The notes under the pieces are model-generated. The model was not told the origin of the DNA, did no database searches, and saw only the letters and a list, made by a program, of their open reading frames with translations. From NCBI RefSeq assembly GCF_963678635.1, contig NC_087068.1, forward strand, positions 53,220,213-53,284,212: a stretch of 64,000 bases of DNA, read 5' to 3'. Position numbers and translations under genes: made by a program. This DNA is from Symsagittifera roscoffensis (lineage: Eukaryota > Xenacoelomorpha > Acoela > Convolutidae). Shown piece after piece: positions 12,361 through 22,568 of this stretch; the first letter of the stretch is position 1; each line of letters starts with the position of its first letter.

Positions 12361-13690
12361 ATGATACGAACCATTTTTAGTAGCACAGATATTTTTTTAC
12401 TATTTGTAATTTTTTTAACATTTCTATCATCCCTCATCTTGACAATATGCAAATGTATGAAGAAAGCAATCATCACATTCGCCTTAGCAACAATCCTTCT
12501 AATTCTTTTTCTAGAAGAATACTACAATAAACATAAATTTTTTCACTGAAAGAAATAGATCAAAAACCATTAAAAATTGCTAACCAACAATCACACAGTC
12601 AGTCTTCACCGACATCATCCCAAGATAACCCAACACCACCTACAACTACCCAAAACCCCCAAACATCTACACGAATTTCTTTTCAAGATAACCCATATAC
12701 CTTTGAAGAACGACACGCTCGCTTATCTGAACCACTAGAACCAGTTCAACGACAAGCACCTCTAAGTGAACCAACATATAACTTATACCCAACACTACCA
12801 CAAGAATTAAGTAGAATACGAAATCTTAGTCAAAATCAAAATACATTGAAATAAATAGACAAATTATACATCCTCGACGAAACAGAAATTTTCAAACCCC
12901 CCGAGTTCATTTTGATATACCCCAATCCCCATCACAAGGTACTCCGGAAAACCCAATTGGTATATTACCAGAAACCCCTACACTTCTTTCACAACGTAGC
13001 ACCTCAAGTCTACCCTCAGATTACTTAGGTTCAACACCAACATCTGAACAAATACGTGAAAATCCCTTTAATTCCCCAAACCAAACATCACGACTACCAT
13101 ATTGGACAACACAATCATTCACACAAGGTGAACCAAATTTAATCAATGATCCAATAGATATTTCTACGGATACAACAACATCATCATCACTACCAGAAAC
13201 ATTATCACTACCATCAACACCATCAATAAGCCAGATTTCACCGACGCCTTTTCCTTTAAACTTCCCAAATAACCTCGACGCTAGATATAGAGAACAATCA
13301 TCAACGAATATCCCTCTAAGATTAGACTGGAATACATTCACAGCACCCCCACCATTATTTGGACAACACCCAGAAAGTAACCGACTCCACAACTGGGCAC
13401 TCAATAGATTACAATATAGAGAAGACATCCACGAAGACATTCGTGATCATAACATCCAAATACTCCAACAAAATAGTCTACAATTAAAATTTGAAATCAC
13501 GGTTAAACTAAACAACATTGCTCAACATCCTAACCCATTAAACCTACCAAATATAACAGCTCAATCACTACCATCACCAGTTATAACAACTGAAGTAATA
13601 TATAAATACGACAGATATACCAAAAAGATAAGTGGTTACATCACATTTTATAACCCATACTCAGGATTATCATACACATGTATATTCTAA
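12361..13690 (+). pseudogene. Membrane-anchored Pro/Ser/Thr-rich accessory protein upstream of env, frameshifted
   Basis: Three consecutive open frames that appear to be one decayed gene. (1) 12361-12549, 62 codons almost wholly hydrophobic (two possible membrane segments). (2) 12537-12854 in another frame, lacking its own ATG, rich in Ser/Pro/Thr/Gln. (3) From about 12848 to TAA 13688-13690 in a third frame, about 280 codons with no ATG at the start. The third part has a Pro/Ser/Thr-rich first half and a compact, better-structured C-terminal part beginning near 13320. It ends 13 bases inside the envelope frame, an overlap typical of viral gene pairs. I recognise no family. It could be an N-terminal part of the envelope or a separate membrane protein. 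Confidence 0.5.
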
Positions 13691-16297
13691 AAATATTAAT
13701 TTTTCTCCAACTCTTTTTTCTCGTAATTTCCGATCAGTACATAAATCCTTCTCCCCGCACAGGACCCCAAGATTTATTAGTAACACATTACGATTGTGAA
13801 GAAAATGAACAAAAAACACTACACAAATATGCAATAAATCAAGTATCACAATGCGAAACAGAACCACAAGCTATAGAAACTACCAATGTAATAGCGACAC
13901 TCTTTTCAAAAGCCCGAGCAACAACAGTTATAGGATATAAATTCACAGCAACATTTTCTGAAAAGAAAGTACATTGTTCACAAGTCTCAAATGGAAATAA
14001 AAACCGACTTGACCCCGACTCATTCTACCAGAGTAATATCGAACGACTTTTACATCTCAATCCCGAAGATTGTAAAAACGAGTTACTCCGACTAAATATC
14101 ACAAGAAATAAAAACACCGATAGAAGGTTAGTATATTTCCAAGTTTTTGCAGATTCTGTACATCAAGCAGAACTTGAAATATATCAAGGACATATAAAAC
14201 TAGATGAAAAATGACCATACAACGGCGCACACGGAAGATTAACTTATGACATACACGATAAACACTGGATACCACACATTGGTATAAATAACCCATCAAA
14301 CTGCAAAGCAGACACAAAGAATAAAGGATATCAAGAAATAATGTTTTTCGATTGGAAAATACAACTCGAAAAAATACAACTCACACGCGGTTTATCTGAC
14401 AACACAATGATCTATCAAGGAATTAGATTACCTTGTAAAAACGATCAAGGCTTTTGTGACCCTACAACACGAACACAAGCAACAATTGTTTGGTTCCCCG
14501 AAGACACATGTACAACATTTCAAGTAGCAAAAATACACGCCCGAATGATAAAATTTCACGAAAAATATTTTATACAATCAATTCCATATCAACAAGTAAA
14601 TCCATCACGAAAACAAAGTACTGATTTTAGAAACATTCTCAATATAGAAAATAAATTGACACGTTTTCAAATATATCAAGAAACAGAACTTGCATGCAAA
14701 TACAGAAACCCACTTCACAAAACACAATATTCTGAAATATTAGTTGAATACGAAAAAGGATTCGACATGACCACTGGAAAAATAAAAATTGACCCTTATG
14801 CCACAGGTCATCCTCTAAACGAAGGAACATCATATATACCAGTTAATTTTTAAAAAAGTAATGATCAACCTGGTGGACATCTAAAGCCACATGACACTAG
14901 AAGCACACGTTTACAAGAACTATCACTAATGAATAGTACTTATTTTGGTAATATCCACTATGATATTCACTTAGATATGAAATTAGACTACACAATTAGC
15001 CGAATTTTTCAGGAAATGTCACTCTCTGAATTAGAAACACTTCACCAACTATGCGAATTAGAACGGACACAAATCTTACAATCACTTGCACTAGCAGTAT
15101 TAAAAATACCCTACGCAGGATATTTACTATCAGGAAATAGATCAAATTTTTTAGACTACGAAGGAAACATTTTATGGTTTTATACCTGTACCAAAAAAGT
15201 ATCACCACTATATGTTTTTGAAGATAAACGATGTTATAAAAGAATCTCTATCTTTTATTAAAAATAAAGTACATTTCGTTGTCACACTTTCAAGACGAAC
15301 CTATTTCTGGGATACCGCAGTCCCATGCGGATCAGAAAATAGCCACAATGTAGTACAACTGAACCCTGATGAAGATAAATATTACCTTCTTACCCCATAT
15401 CCCACATTAATGCAATCACTCAAAAAATTTTCACCAGAAAGCATTAGAGCTATTGCTCGAAACCCAAATATCGACTTACAATCAATTGAAATATGTTAAA
15501 AATCCGATATCCAACATCACATTAGAACACAACAATTCCAAGAATTATTAACACAAATGGACACTATACAAAGACAATCAATTGACCAAAACTTACGCAA
15601 ACTTGCCGAAACCGCAGGATTTGCAGATATCTATACACAAGATTATAGCGGATATTTTGAAGACATTAAAGACTATATATATCTAAACGGTGAAAAATAC
15701 CGACCACAAGATATCTCACCTATAAATATTTTTAGCTTTGTTACACTAAAAAATGAAATTCTTGATTTTCTAGGATGGCCCTATTACATCTTAGAAAAGT
15801 TGACTATTCTATACGCAATGTTTAACTTTATAGGATTTCTTTTTTCACTTTTAAAAGGAATCTATAACACATGTTCTATACACACACAAGTAAATAGACA
15901 AGCAAGTGTAGCACGCATACTATTTGCAGGATTTTTTAGAATTTTTTCATCATCAATAAACAAAATTCTTTTAGACGCACAAATAAAAGAATACAATACA
16001 AAAATAGCAACAAGACAGAACACATACGACGAAGAACATAATAATATAGAAATAACGCCTACAGCACCACAGTTACCACCCCTACCAAATAACCATCCAT
16101 TATCCCTAGTCCCACGAAATTTTAGAAGTTTAGCCATAACACATAATCCAAATTTTAGACCTACCATATCACAAAGTCCCATACAACATATAATGACACA
16201 TCATTCACATGATGAAAATACATATGAACAAATTATAGAACAACCCCATACCACCGCTTTTCAGTCTCAAAATAATAATTTTTTTAGCCCACGATGA
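13678..16297 (+). pseudogene. env: Envelope glycoprotein gene of element A, interrupted
   Basis: Starts with a clear signal peptide (hydrophobic residues 2-17). A Cys-containing ectodomain follows, then a hydrophobic membrane-anchor region at about 15730-15860 and a polar tail of roughly 130 residues to 16297. Breaks in this copy: TGA 14212-14214, TAA 14851-14853, a frameshift near 15212-15261 and TAA 15497-15499. The block around 15118-15200 (AGYLLSGNRSNF, then a Trp/Tyr-Cys segment, then CYKRI) followed by a VHFV..LSRRT..W element resembles what I know of glycoproteins of chuvirus-type (Monjiviricetes) viruses, also found captured in other LTR elements. That assignment is by motif memory. 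Envelope proteins mediate membrane attachment and fusion; this copy cannot make an intact one. Confidence 0.75.
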
Positions 16298-17462
16298 GCC
16301 GACAACTTGGATCCCTACACCGCTCAAATTCCCACCCAACCAACCTCAACACTCCAATTACAATAATTCCACTTTTTGCTTTCCCGCCACCCGATTTCCC
16401 AACCAGTAATATAACATCAGGCATGAATTCAGACACTAATTCAAATATTTCAATTTTATACTCCATTTCACAACTCAATAACCCTAATATTGAAACCCCT
16501 GATAAATTTGCAGACTCTGAACCATCTCCATCCAATAATTTCCAAACCAACTCCTCTATTTCTTCAACACCCCCTTTTCAACCAATCCCACCAAGTAACC
16601 AACTCCCATCTATTTCTACACCCTCTTACGCTTCACAAGTCACCCCAACCTTTTCTTCATTTCATTCAGACCGATCATCCAATTCTCCAGATATTCCCTA
16701 AATCTCCCAGGAACTAGATAATTTTATCACACTACAGCAACACCATTACACCTTGACATCCCCATTATAAATCAAATTTCTTCCACAATAGAATCATCAA
16801 ACCCACCTACCTCTACACCCTCTTCAGCTTATACCGCATCATTAGCACAATCATCCACATCCACCGAATCATCAAATAGCACTAATAGAGCTTATCGCAC
16901 TTTCAAATGAAAATTCCCAAACCATCCATTTCCAACAAAACCAGGAACAGCCCGTGAATATATTAATCACACTAACACAAAAGATTTTCTAGCAATCACC
17001 TTACCTTCATTTCCACAATATACTTTAAACACTCCTCATGACACTAACGACACACGTAGTTTTGTAGATGAACATGTTTTAATGCCTACACTTCATTGAA
17101 CATCATATTATCATTTTACTAATCCCCTTTGCCTACCATTATCTAATACTCATAGCGATATAGAAAGAAATCAAGATATGCTATACCGACTCACCACACC
17201 ACTAACACATAGACAATTTACTTATATAGGATATAAAAAGTCACTAAAAACATTCACTGCAACCCGAGCTAACGAATACACGCTAGAATATTACGATCAT
17301 AACATCATCCGAACTAACCAAGACCAATTTTTAGATGATGATCGTTTCGCTAACCCACAAATCACAGAAAAATTCTTCATCAAAACACCATATGTATATA
17401 CACTCAATATATTTGATCGCAAATTCGACCACGTCATTTCTGAAGCACTAACCGACATCTAA
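16294..17462 (+). pseudogene. Accessory protein downstream of env (element A), frameshifted
   Basis: The ATG at 16294 overlaps the envelope TGA as ATGA, a layout compatible with termination-reinitiation. The first 135 codons are Pro/Ser/Thr/Asn-rich with no domain. After the stop at 16701 coding appears to resume in another frame from about 16730. It runs to TAA 17460-17462, interrupted by TGA at 16908-16910 and 17097-17099. The last 94 codons (from 17178) are less biased and look folded (Tyr, Phe, Arg-rich). No family recognised. Candidate accessory or regulatory protein. Confidence 0.4.
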
Positions 17463-17517
17463 GCTTACGAAAGTTTTAAAGAATAATTTCATTTATTTTC
17501 ACTAACCTTCAACTTCC

Positions 17518-18081
17518 TTGCACCACATGCACTGCTCACACGACATTATGTTACGCACTAAACAAACCCACACATATACATATCATCGTTTCATACAAAA
17601 TCATTTTGATCTACACACTCCATCAAGACAACCACACCACCGTTTTCAGTTTATTAACTCTAAATACACTTCACCATTTTTTCTAAATTTCACATATTGC
17701 ATCAAAGATACTAACCTTCATGGTATCCTCCGCAATTATGATCCCATAACCCAAATGTATATTTTTTGTCCCATCACGAAGACCCTTAACGCAGAAGAAT
17801 CCAGACCCTTCCTTATCCCACATGAATTTTTTCAACCTATAGAAATCCCAATATTAGAATTCATCCACAACACTAAATACAATCACAAATTATATAACCT
17901 CATTCAAAACACACCTTATGAGTTTGCAGTAGGCACTGAAGAACTAAAAACTATTAAATCACTTCAATTGCTTTGGCCACTGCTTCAAACTAAAAACATC
18001 ATTCGCATACTAGCAAAGTTACTAACAAATTCCGACATAATACACGACATCTTCCCCCACGGTTTTTTCCCCGACGACTAA
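17518..18081 (+). CDS. Accessory protein, last coding frame of element A
   Basis: 187 codons, uninterrupted. The first usable Met is at 17527 or at 17518, where the frame opens close to a stop of the previous frame. Rich in His, Phe, Tyr and Asn, with no signal peptide or zinc-binding pattern. Composition in the central part (residues 50-180) is balanced enough to be a folded globular protein. It sits between the preceding accessory frame and a strong splice-donor-like sequence. Function unknown. It may be the C-terminal exon of the preceding accessory protein. Confidence 0.45.
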   Translation: MHHMHCSHDIMLRTKQTHTYTYHRFIQNHFDLHTPSRQPHHRFQFINSKYTSPFFLNFTYCIKDTNLHGILRNYDPITQMYIFCPITKTLNAEESRPFLIPHEFFQPIEIPILEFIHNTKYNHKLYNLIQNTPYEFAVGTEELKTIKSLQLLWPLLQTKNIIRILAKLLTNSDIIHDIFPHGFFPDD

Positions 18082-18090
18082 CAGGTAAGT
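18082..18090 (+). promoter_or_regulatory. Consensus-like 5' splice site after the last ORF
   Basis: AACAG|GTAAGT directly follows the stop codon of the preceding frame (TAACAGGTAAGT). It is a textbook 5' splice site. It could join accessory coding to a downstream exon such as the coding-like segment at 19200-19720. Confidence 0.4.
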
Positions 18091-19199
18091 ATAATTTATA
18101 CATATTCTTCACTAATAAATTTAAATTAAAACTAACCATTCTTTATTCATGTCTCATTTAGATTTTTAGTCTTCAACCCACGATCATCTGCAAAAAACAG
18201 AAAAGAAAAATAAAAAATAGAAAACTTGTTAAAATTCTTCTCAACTCTATTAATATTTTGCACTAGACAAATATAATAAAATGCATACCAATGTAGTAAA
18301 TTAATTTATAAATTGTTTCCCCCAAAAGCAGTAAATATAGTAATGATGAAAATTTGTAACTTAATTTTTCCCAAAAACTAGCAGTAAAATTAAAATTCTA
18401 TGTTGTAAATTGATAAGACGAAAATGCAGTACTAACCTTTTGATACTTTCATTCATTCGCACAAGAATTCTATCCAAACTCGCACAGCTCGCCCTCAAAG
18501 AATTGTTTAAATAATGAATTTCAGTTTCAAGTTTTCACACTCAACAACTCTAACACACGATAACAAGTTTCAAACTTTCGTTTAACCCGGTTGGAAAGGA
18601 ATTATATACTAAACAAAACTAACCAATGCAGCTTACTAAACACCACAAAACATAGAATCACAGCATGACTAAGAAAAGAAAGCCAACGGTACCCAAACCG
18701 GATTAACCCAGTTTAAAACTGGTTAATTTATTCTTTTGAAGACTATTATAAAGTCTGAGAAAGAAATCATAAAACACAAAAAAGTCGAAAGACAAACCAA
18801 TACCAAAAACAATTTGATTTTTGAAAAAAGGACAGAACCAACGAAACATAAGAAAAACCGCCACAAACCCGACATAAAACGTTATCACATAACAGGACCT
18901 CTCACAGAAACCGCACGAAATCATACTCCCACTCCTGGCCTAACCCACCAGAGAGGACGTCCTGAGCATGCTCTATAGCCGGCCTAACCCACCGCGCTAC
19001 ATCCACGCTTTGTGACCACACTTCTATTTTTAATAAGAGGTACTCAAGGGTGAGCAACTCTTCAAAATAACCGAACTAAAACAAAATGCTTTTGTGAAAA
19101 CAACTAACCAAAATCATAATTAAAACACTGAACTAATAAAAATTTTATAAAATGTAAAATTTACCTCGCAGTATATAGATCAGCATACAACAACAAAGA
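18091..19199 (+). other. 3' untranslated region of element A with a tRNA-SINE-like segment
   Basis: AT-rich, no convincing gene. The 80-codon Lys/Thr-rich frame at 18736-18978 shows no motif. Between about 18930 and 19020 the minus strand reads TAGCGCGGTGGGTTAGGCC, resembling a polymerase III A box, and the unit GGTGGGTTAGGCC occurs twice. A short tRNA-derived repeat may sit inside the element. I do not see a clear B box. Confidence 0.35.
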
Positions 19200-19720
19200 C
19201 GAACATCCAAAGACAAAATGACCCCACTACACTCGAAAAAGAATGGCCAACCACAACCAATATGCCGTCCACAATCACAATTTAAAGGATTTAGAGTACG
19301 ACTTGACTTCGCAGAAAAAGACTTCATTGAACTAGACCAATGACCACCTCGATGTTCAAGTATACGTACAGATCCGAGTAACAAGGCATCCCCTCCACGC
19401 ACAATCTCCACGCCATTCCCAGACGAGGTCGAACACAAAAGAAGTTCTCTACATGAAACAGAAAAACCCGTCATAGCAAACCATTCTGAAATCAGATTGA
19501 TTTCGTTGGGAAACACAGTCGTTGTCACAAGAAGACACAACGATTGATATCCATCATTCCAGCGTCCTGGAACTTCTCTAACAAGAGAAACCGGATAAGA
19601 ATATGATGTTCGCCAAATACCAACTTCCATCATCCATCCTTTGAATTGCAGAAAGACAATTCTAAAAAACTCTGTAAAACCCGGATGGGTGGAACCTGAT
19701 CTAAACTACATTTTATGATT
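19200..19720 (+). pseudogene. Degraded coding remnant before and into the 3' LTR (element A)
   Basis: A plus-strand frame across about 19230-19720 has protein-like composition (Asp/Glu/Arg/Pro mixed with hydrophobics), broken by a TGA near 19340 and a TAA near 19597. It continues about 30 bases into the LTR. The corresponding segment at 1-140, from the other copy, encodes a very similar peptide (DVRQ.PTSIIHP.NCR) though its frame is also broken. Conservation of the peptide may simply reflect DNA identity. It could be a last exon joined through the donor at 18087. The minus-strand frame over the same bases is a shadow. Confidence 0.35.
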
Positions 19721-20099
19721 GGATAAATTAGATATTTTACCACTGTAAAGTATTTAATATTAACCAATCATGATCCATCTAACTAACAACCCACTTATTT
19801 GTAAGTGCTGAAATTACTTGTAATTTCAGCACCAGAGAGATTTGAATTTAACTTAGAAATTAGTTGCCTCTCCAAGAGAACTCCAGCAGCCGCAATAAAC
19901 CAGTATACCCTAGATCTATTGAGCCTAGCAGAGACTAGTTAAACAACCTGAGACTAGATAGTATAAGAGTAAGATTAGGATCGCAATTAGACTAAGAAGT
20001 TGCACGAATCTATCCGGCCGAAAATAAGATAGCGCGACGAGCAGACGGTGTACCCTATCCGAAATTACTCTATGAGTTAACCACATCGGTCGTAACTCA
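19690..20099 (+). repeat. 3' LTR of element A
   Basis: 410 bp, TGGAACC...GTAACTCA, matching 1680-2089 with 8 differences. The purine tract just upstream is short (GGATGGG, 19683-19689), a weak polypurine tract. Followed by the ATGT target duplication at 20100-20103. Confidence 0.92.
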
Positions 20100-21910
20100 A
20101 TGTTTACATACGGGTTTTTAAAACTATTTGGTCATTCAAAAGGTTGATTTTGTCTGCTGGACAAATAAAGGAGCTAACCCCTAGCAATGGGATAAAGGTT
20201 AAGTCTAGTTTTAAAGGATAACTTCAAAAACTGTCGATATTTTCAGTATTTTTTCAGATTAGAAGGAGCTACCTCCTGCTACCAATTTAACTCTAGTTTA
20301 CTCACATAAGAAATCAATCATTCAAAACACATTTTAGCCATCTTTTGACTCAATCATTCAAGTTGAAATATCTAGCGACACATACAGCTAACGGCGTTTG
20401 CGTGTTAACCGCTTGTCTATAAATCATGCTGAAGACATGTCACAAAATGTGACCATTAATCGGGGACCTCAACCAGAGAATTTTGAACAATCTATGCTGG
20501 TAAGAGCAAACAAAGTCACACATCTCCGGTAAAATTTGAACGTTACCCGGTTGAATTGAACAAAATTGAAAAAAAAATTGAATTTCAATTTCAATTGAAA
20601 TTAAAAAACTGAAAAATACATCCGGTAATGTCGATCAACGTCGACCAATGCCTAATAGAGTCGAATGAATCCGGTAAAGTTACGGTCGCATTATGAGTCT
20701 ATAGTGAAGACATTGATTCAATGAAGCGACTGCGTGGTCTTTCCGCGTGAGATGCTTGCTCTTAAATCGTAATGTCTGATGTATTTTTTCGCCGTATTTA
20801 ATTCGGTCAAGTACTCACTTGATCATTGAGGGGGTCATAAATAAAGAGGAGGGTGGGGGTCGCTGATTTGAATTACGGGAAAACTCTACGCTATCGGAGA
20901 AAAATATGTTTAGAAAACTTCGAAATCCCAAGCAACCAATTTATGTAAACGTATTTTTTACTTCGAAATCACAAGCAACCAGTTTATGTCAAAACGCATT
21001 TTTTTTAATCAGGAGTGCCCTCCGATTAGATTTTTCTGCTAAAAAAGAGAAGAAGAAAAACAAGAGTGTAGTAGCAGCCGTTCCTTTAAAGGATCGGAAG
21101 TAGTTTCTGGTTAAAAAATGATGAAACGTTTTTCTTCACAGGAATTAGATTAATAGCTTTTCCTTAAAAAATAGATTGGGAAACTGGAAAAATTAGCAGT
21201 ATTGTATAAAAAAAACTAGAACAGAGGTTAAAAGAAGCAAAAAGACCATTCAACCGAAGAAGAATCGTGAAAAATGAAAAAAGACTGTCTCCGAAATTCC
21301 TTTTAAAAAATGGAGTCCTTAAAACGGGAAAAGGAGATGAAGGCAACGGAAGATTCGACGTGATTTCTGTGATCTCAAATTGGTAACGATTCCACTATGC
21401 ATCCGATAGCATCTGTCGAAAACGCGGTTAGATGCGCGGTGAAATTTGCGCGCAGGAGATGCGTGTAGGTATTCAAGAGACCCAATTGAACACCTGCGGC
21501 GTATGATGATCTAACAAGTCGTGGCGAGCTTAAAATTCGAGCTCAAAAAGTGTTTTAACAGCTCAATAACTTAACAAAGTACAGTATTTTGCAGATTAAA
21601 ATTAATTTAGTAATAGTTTTGTTTTGGTTTCAAGTCTCACGTGCCTCTAAAATTTGGTCTCTTGAAAAACGATTGAGCTCAATAGAAACATGTAAATTTT
21701 TGTTGTTCTTATCCGCACTTGCGTTTTATTTTTGAGGTAAAACTAAACAACTGATTTTATCTGAAAACTGCATGTTTTAACTATTGGTTTATATTTTAAC
21801 AGTTTTTCAGTTTCTCAACTCACGATACGAAAATATTCGGCTCCTAAGCTTCAAGTTCTGAAATTTAAAAGCTTCAATTTCCTACTAAAAAGACATAGCC
21901 AGGAGACAAA
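20100..21910. other. Intergenic DNA, no gene recognised
   Basis: AT-rich flank. A 65-codon frame at 20906-21103 spans a tandem repeat and is unlikely to be a gene. The sequence TTTTTCAG at 21803-21810, 100 bases before the RING exon ATG, is a good 3' splice acceptor and may mark the start of that transcript or its leader exon boundary. Confidence 0.45.
20918..21003 (+). repeat. 43-bp tandem duplication (2 copies)
   Basis: CTTCGAAATC(C/A)CAAGCAACCA is repeated with a 43-base period (20918-20960 and 20961-21003), diverging at a few positions. Confidence 0.7.
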
Positions 21911-22129
21911 ATGAGCGATCCATTTGAATGCTGTATTTGTCTGGAGACGCTTGTGAACCCAAAAGCTTTACATTGTGGTCACTCGTATTGTTCAACTCCG
22001 AAAGATTGCCTGCGTATAGTTCTGACTAGTGACCCTAGAAGGTGTTCAAAATGTCGAAAACCGATTGCTGCCAGGATTAGAAACGAGAACGACTTATCGG
22101 TCAATTATGATTTGAAAACCGCAATTGAG
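21911..22129 (+). CDS. RING-finger protein, first coding exon
   Basis: ATG at 21911 begins a RING-type zinc finger. Cys7-x2-Cys10, Cys22-x-His24, Cys27, Cys33, then a CSKC pair near residue 46 give the C3HC4 order. The spacing between the fifth and sixth ligands is five rather than two residues. The exon most likely ends at 22129 with GAG|GTAATT; the frame otherwise stops nine bases on. RING proteins of this arrangement (N-terminal RING, TRIM-like) are usually E3 ubiquitin ligases. The rest of the gene is not visible: element B begins about 170 bases into the intron. It may be a live gene with a long intron or one broken by the insertion. Confidence 0.7.
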
Positions 22130-22294
22130 GTAATTTTCTAAAACTAGTTAATTGTAAGGAAATTTGACACTTCCAAGCCATCGATTTATTATTTCAATTT
22201 GATTGGAAAGTTTTTTTAGAGAACAATAGACTATCCTGATTTAAAATATCCAAAAAATGGTTAGTAAAATCTAAAGTAAGTAATTGCAGTTTCA

Positions 22295-22568
22295 TGGTAC
22301 CATGATTGTTGTCATACCGCTACTGCAATAGCAGTATTTATTATACGTATGTACAGCCAACCTCTGGTGTTAAATCATTATTTTATGGTACGCTCAAGGT
22401 CATACATAAGTGATGACACTGAGACTAAGTGAGAGATCAGAGTACTTAACAATGATCTATCTCTCAGTACATAAGAAAACAAAGAAAAGAGAAAATCTAA
22501 ATTCAATCTTCAGAATACAGTATTGAATTCCAACTTGTTTTCAATTTGATATCGCAACGCATATCACA
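22295..22568 (+). repeat. Putative 5' LTR of element B
   Basis: The right end is fixed by CA at 22567-22568 directly before the primer site. The left end at 22295 (TGGTAC) is inferred from the TG start and from TGGTAC following the polypurine tract at 28395. Length 274 bp. No second full copy in the window confirms it. Confidence 0.5.

Larger units (their letters stand above)
1680..20099 (+). mobile_element. Element A: complete 18.4-kb env-bearing Ty3/gypsy-type LTR retrotransposon, defective
   Basis: The two 410-bp LTRs (1680-2089 and 19690-20099) differ at 8 positions by eye. They are flanked by a 4-bp direct repeat, ATGT at 1676-1679 and 20100-20103. A primer site follows the 5' LTR. Gene order is leader, gag (3335-7046), protease-RT-RNase H-integrase (7232-11535), a membrane/Pro-rich frame (12361-13690), envelope (13678-16297) and accessory frames (16294-18081). 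The order RT-RNase H-integrase and the retropepsin and YLDD motifs indicate Ty3/gypsy (Metaviridae) type. Many in-frame stops, frameshifts and an integrase deletion show this copy cannot be autonomous. The coding strand is A-rich, with N, K, T, I and Q dominating its proteins. Confidence 0.9.

Noticed and set aside
9086-17099. Reassignment of TGA to tryptophan, suggested by TGA where Trp would fit (9086, 16908, 17097 and in element B)
   Set aside because: TAA stops interrupt the same genes, TGG is used normally elsewhere, and TGA ends the intact element C Pol frame. TGG to TGA is a common decay change.
19145-19633. 162-codon minus-strand frame before the 3' LTR
   Set aside because: Opposite strand to the element and antisense to a more protein-like plus-strand frame that has a counterpart in the other copy.
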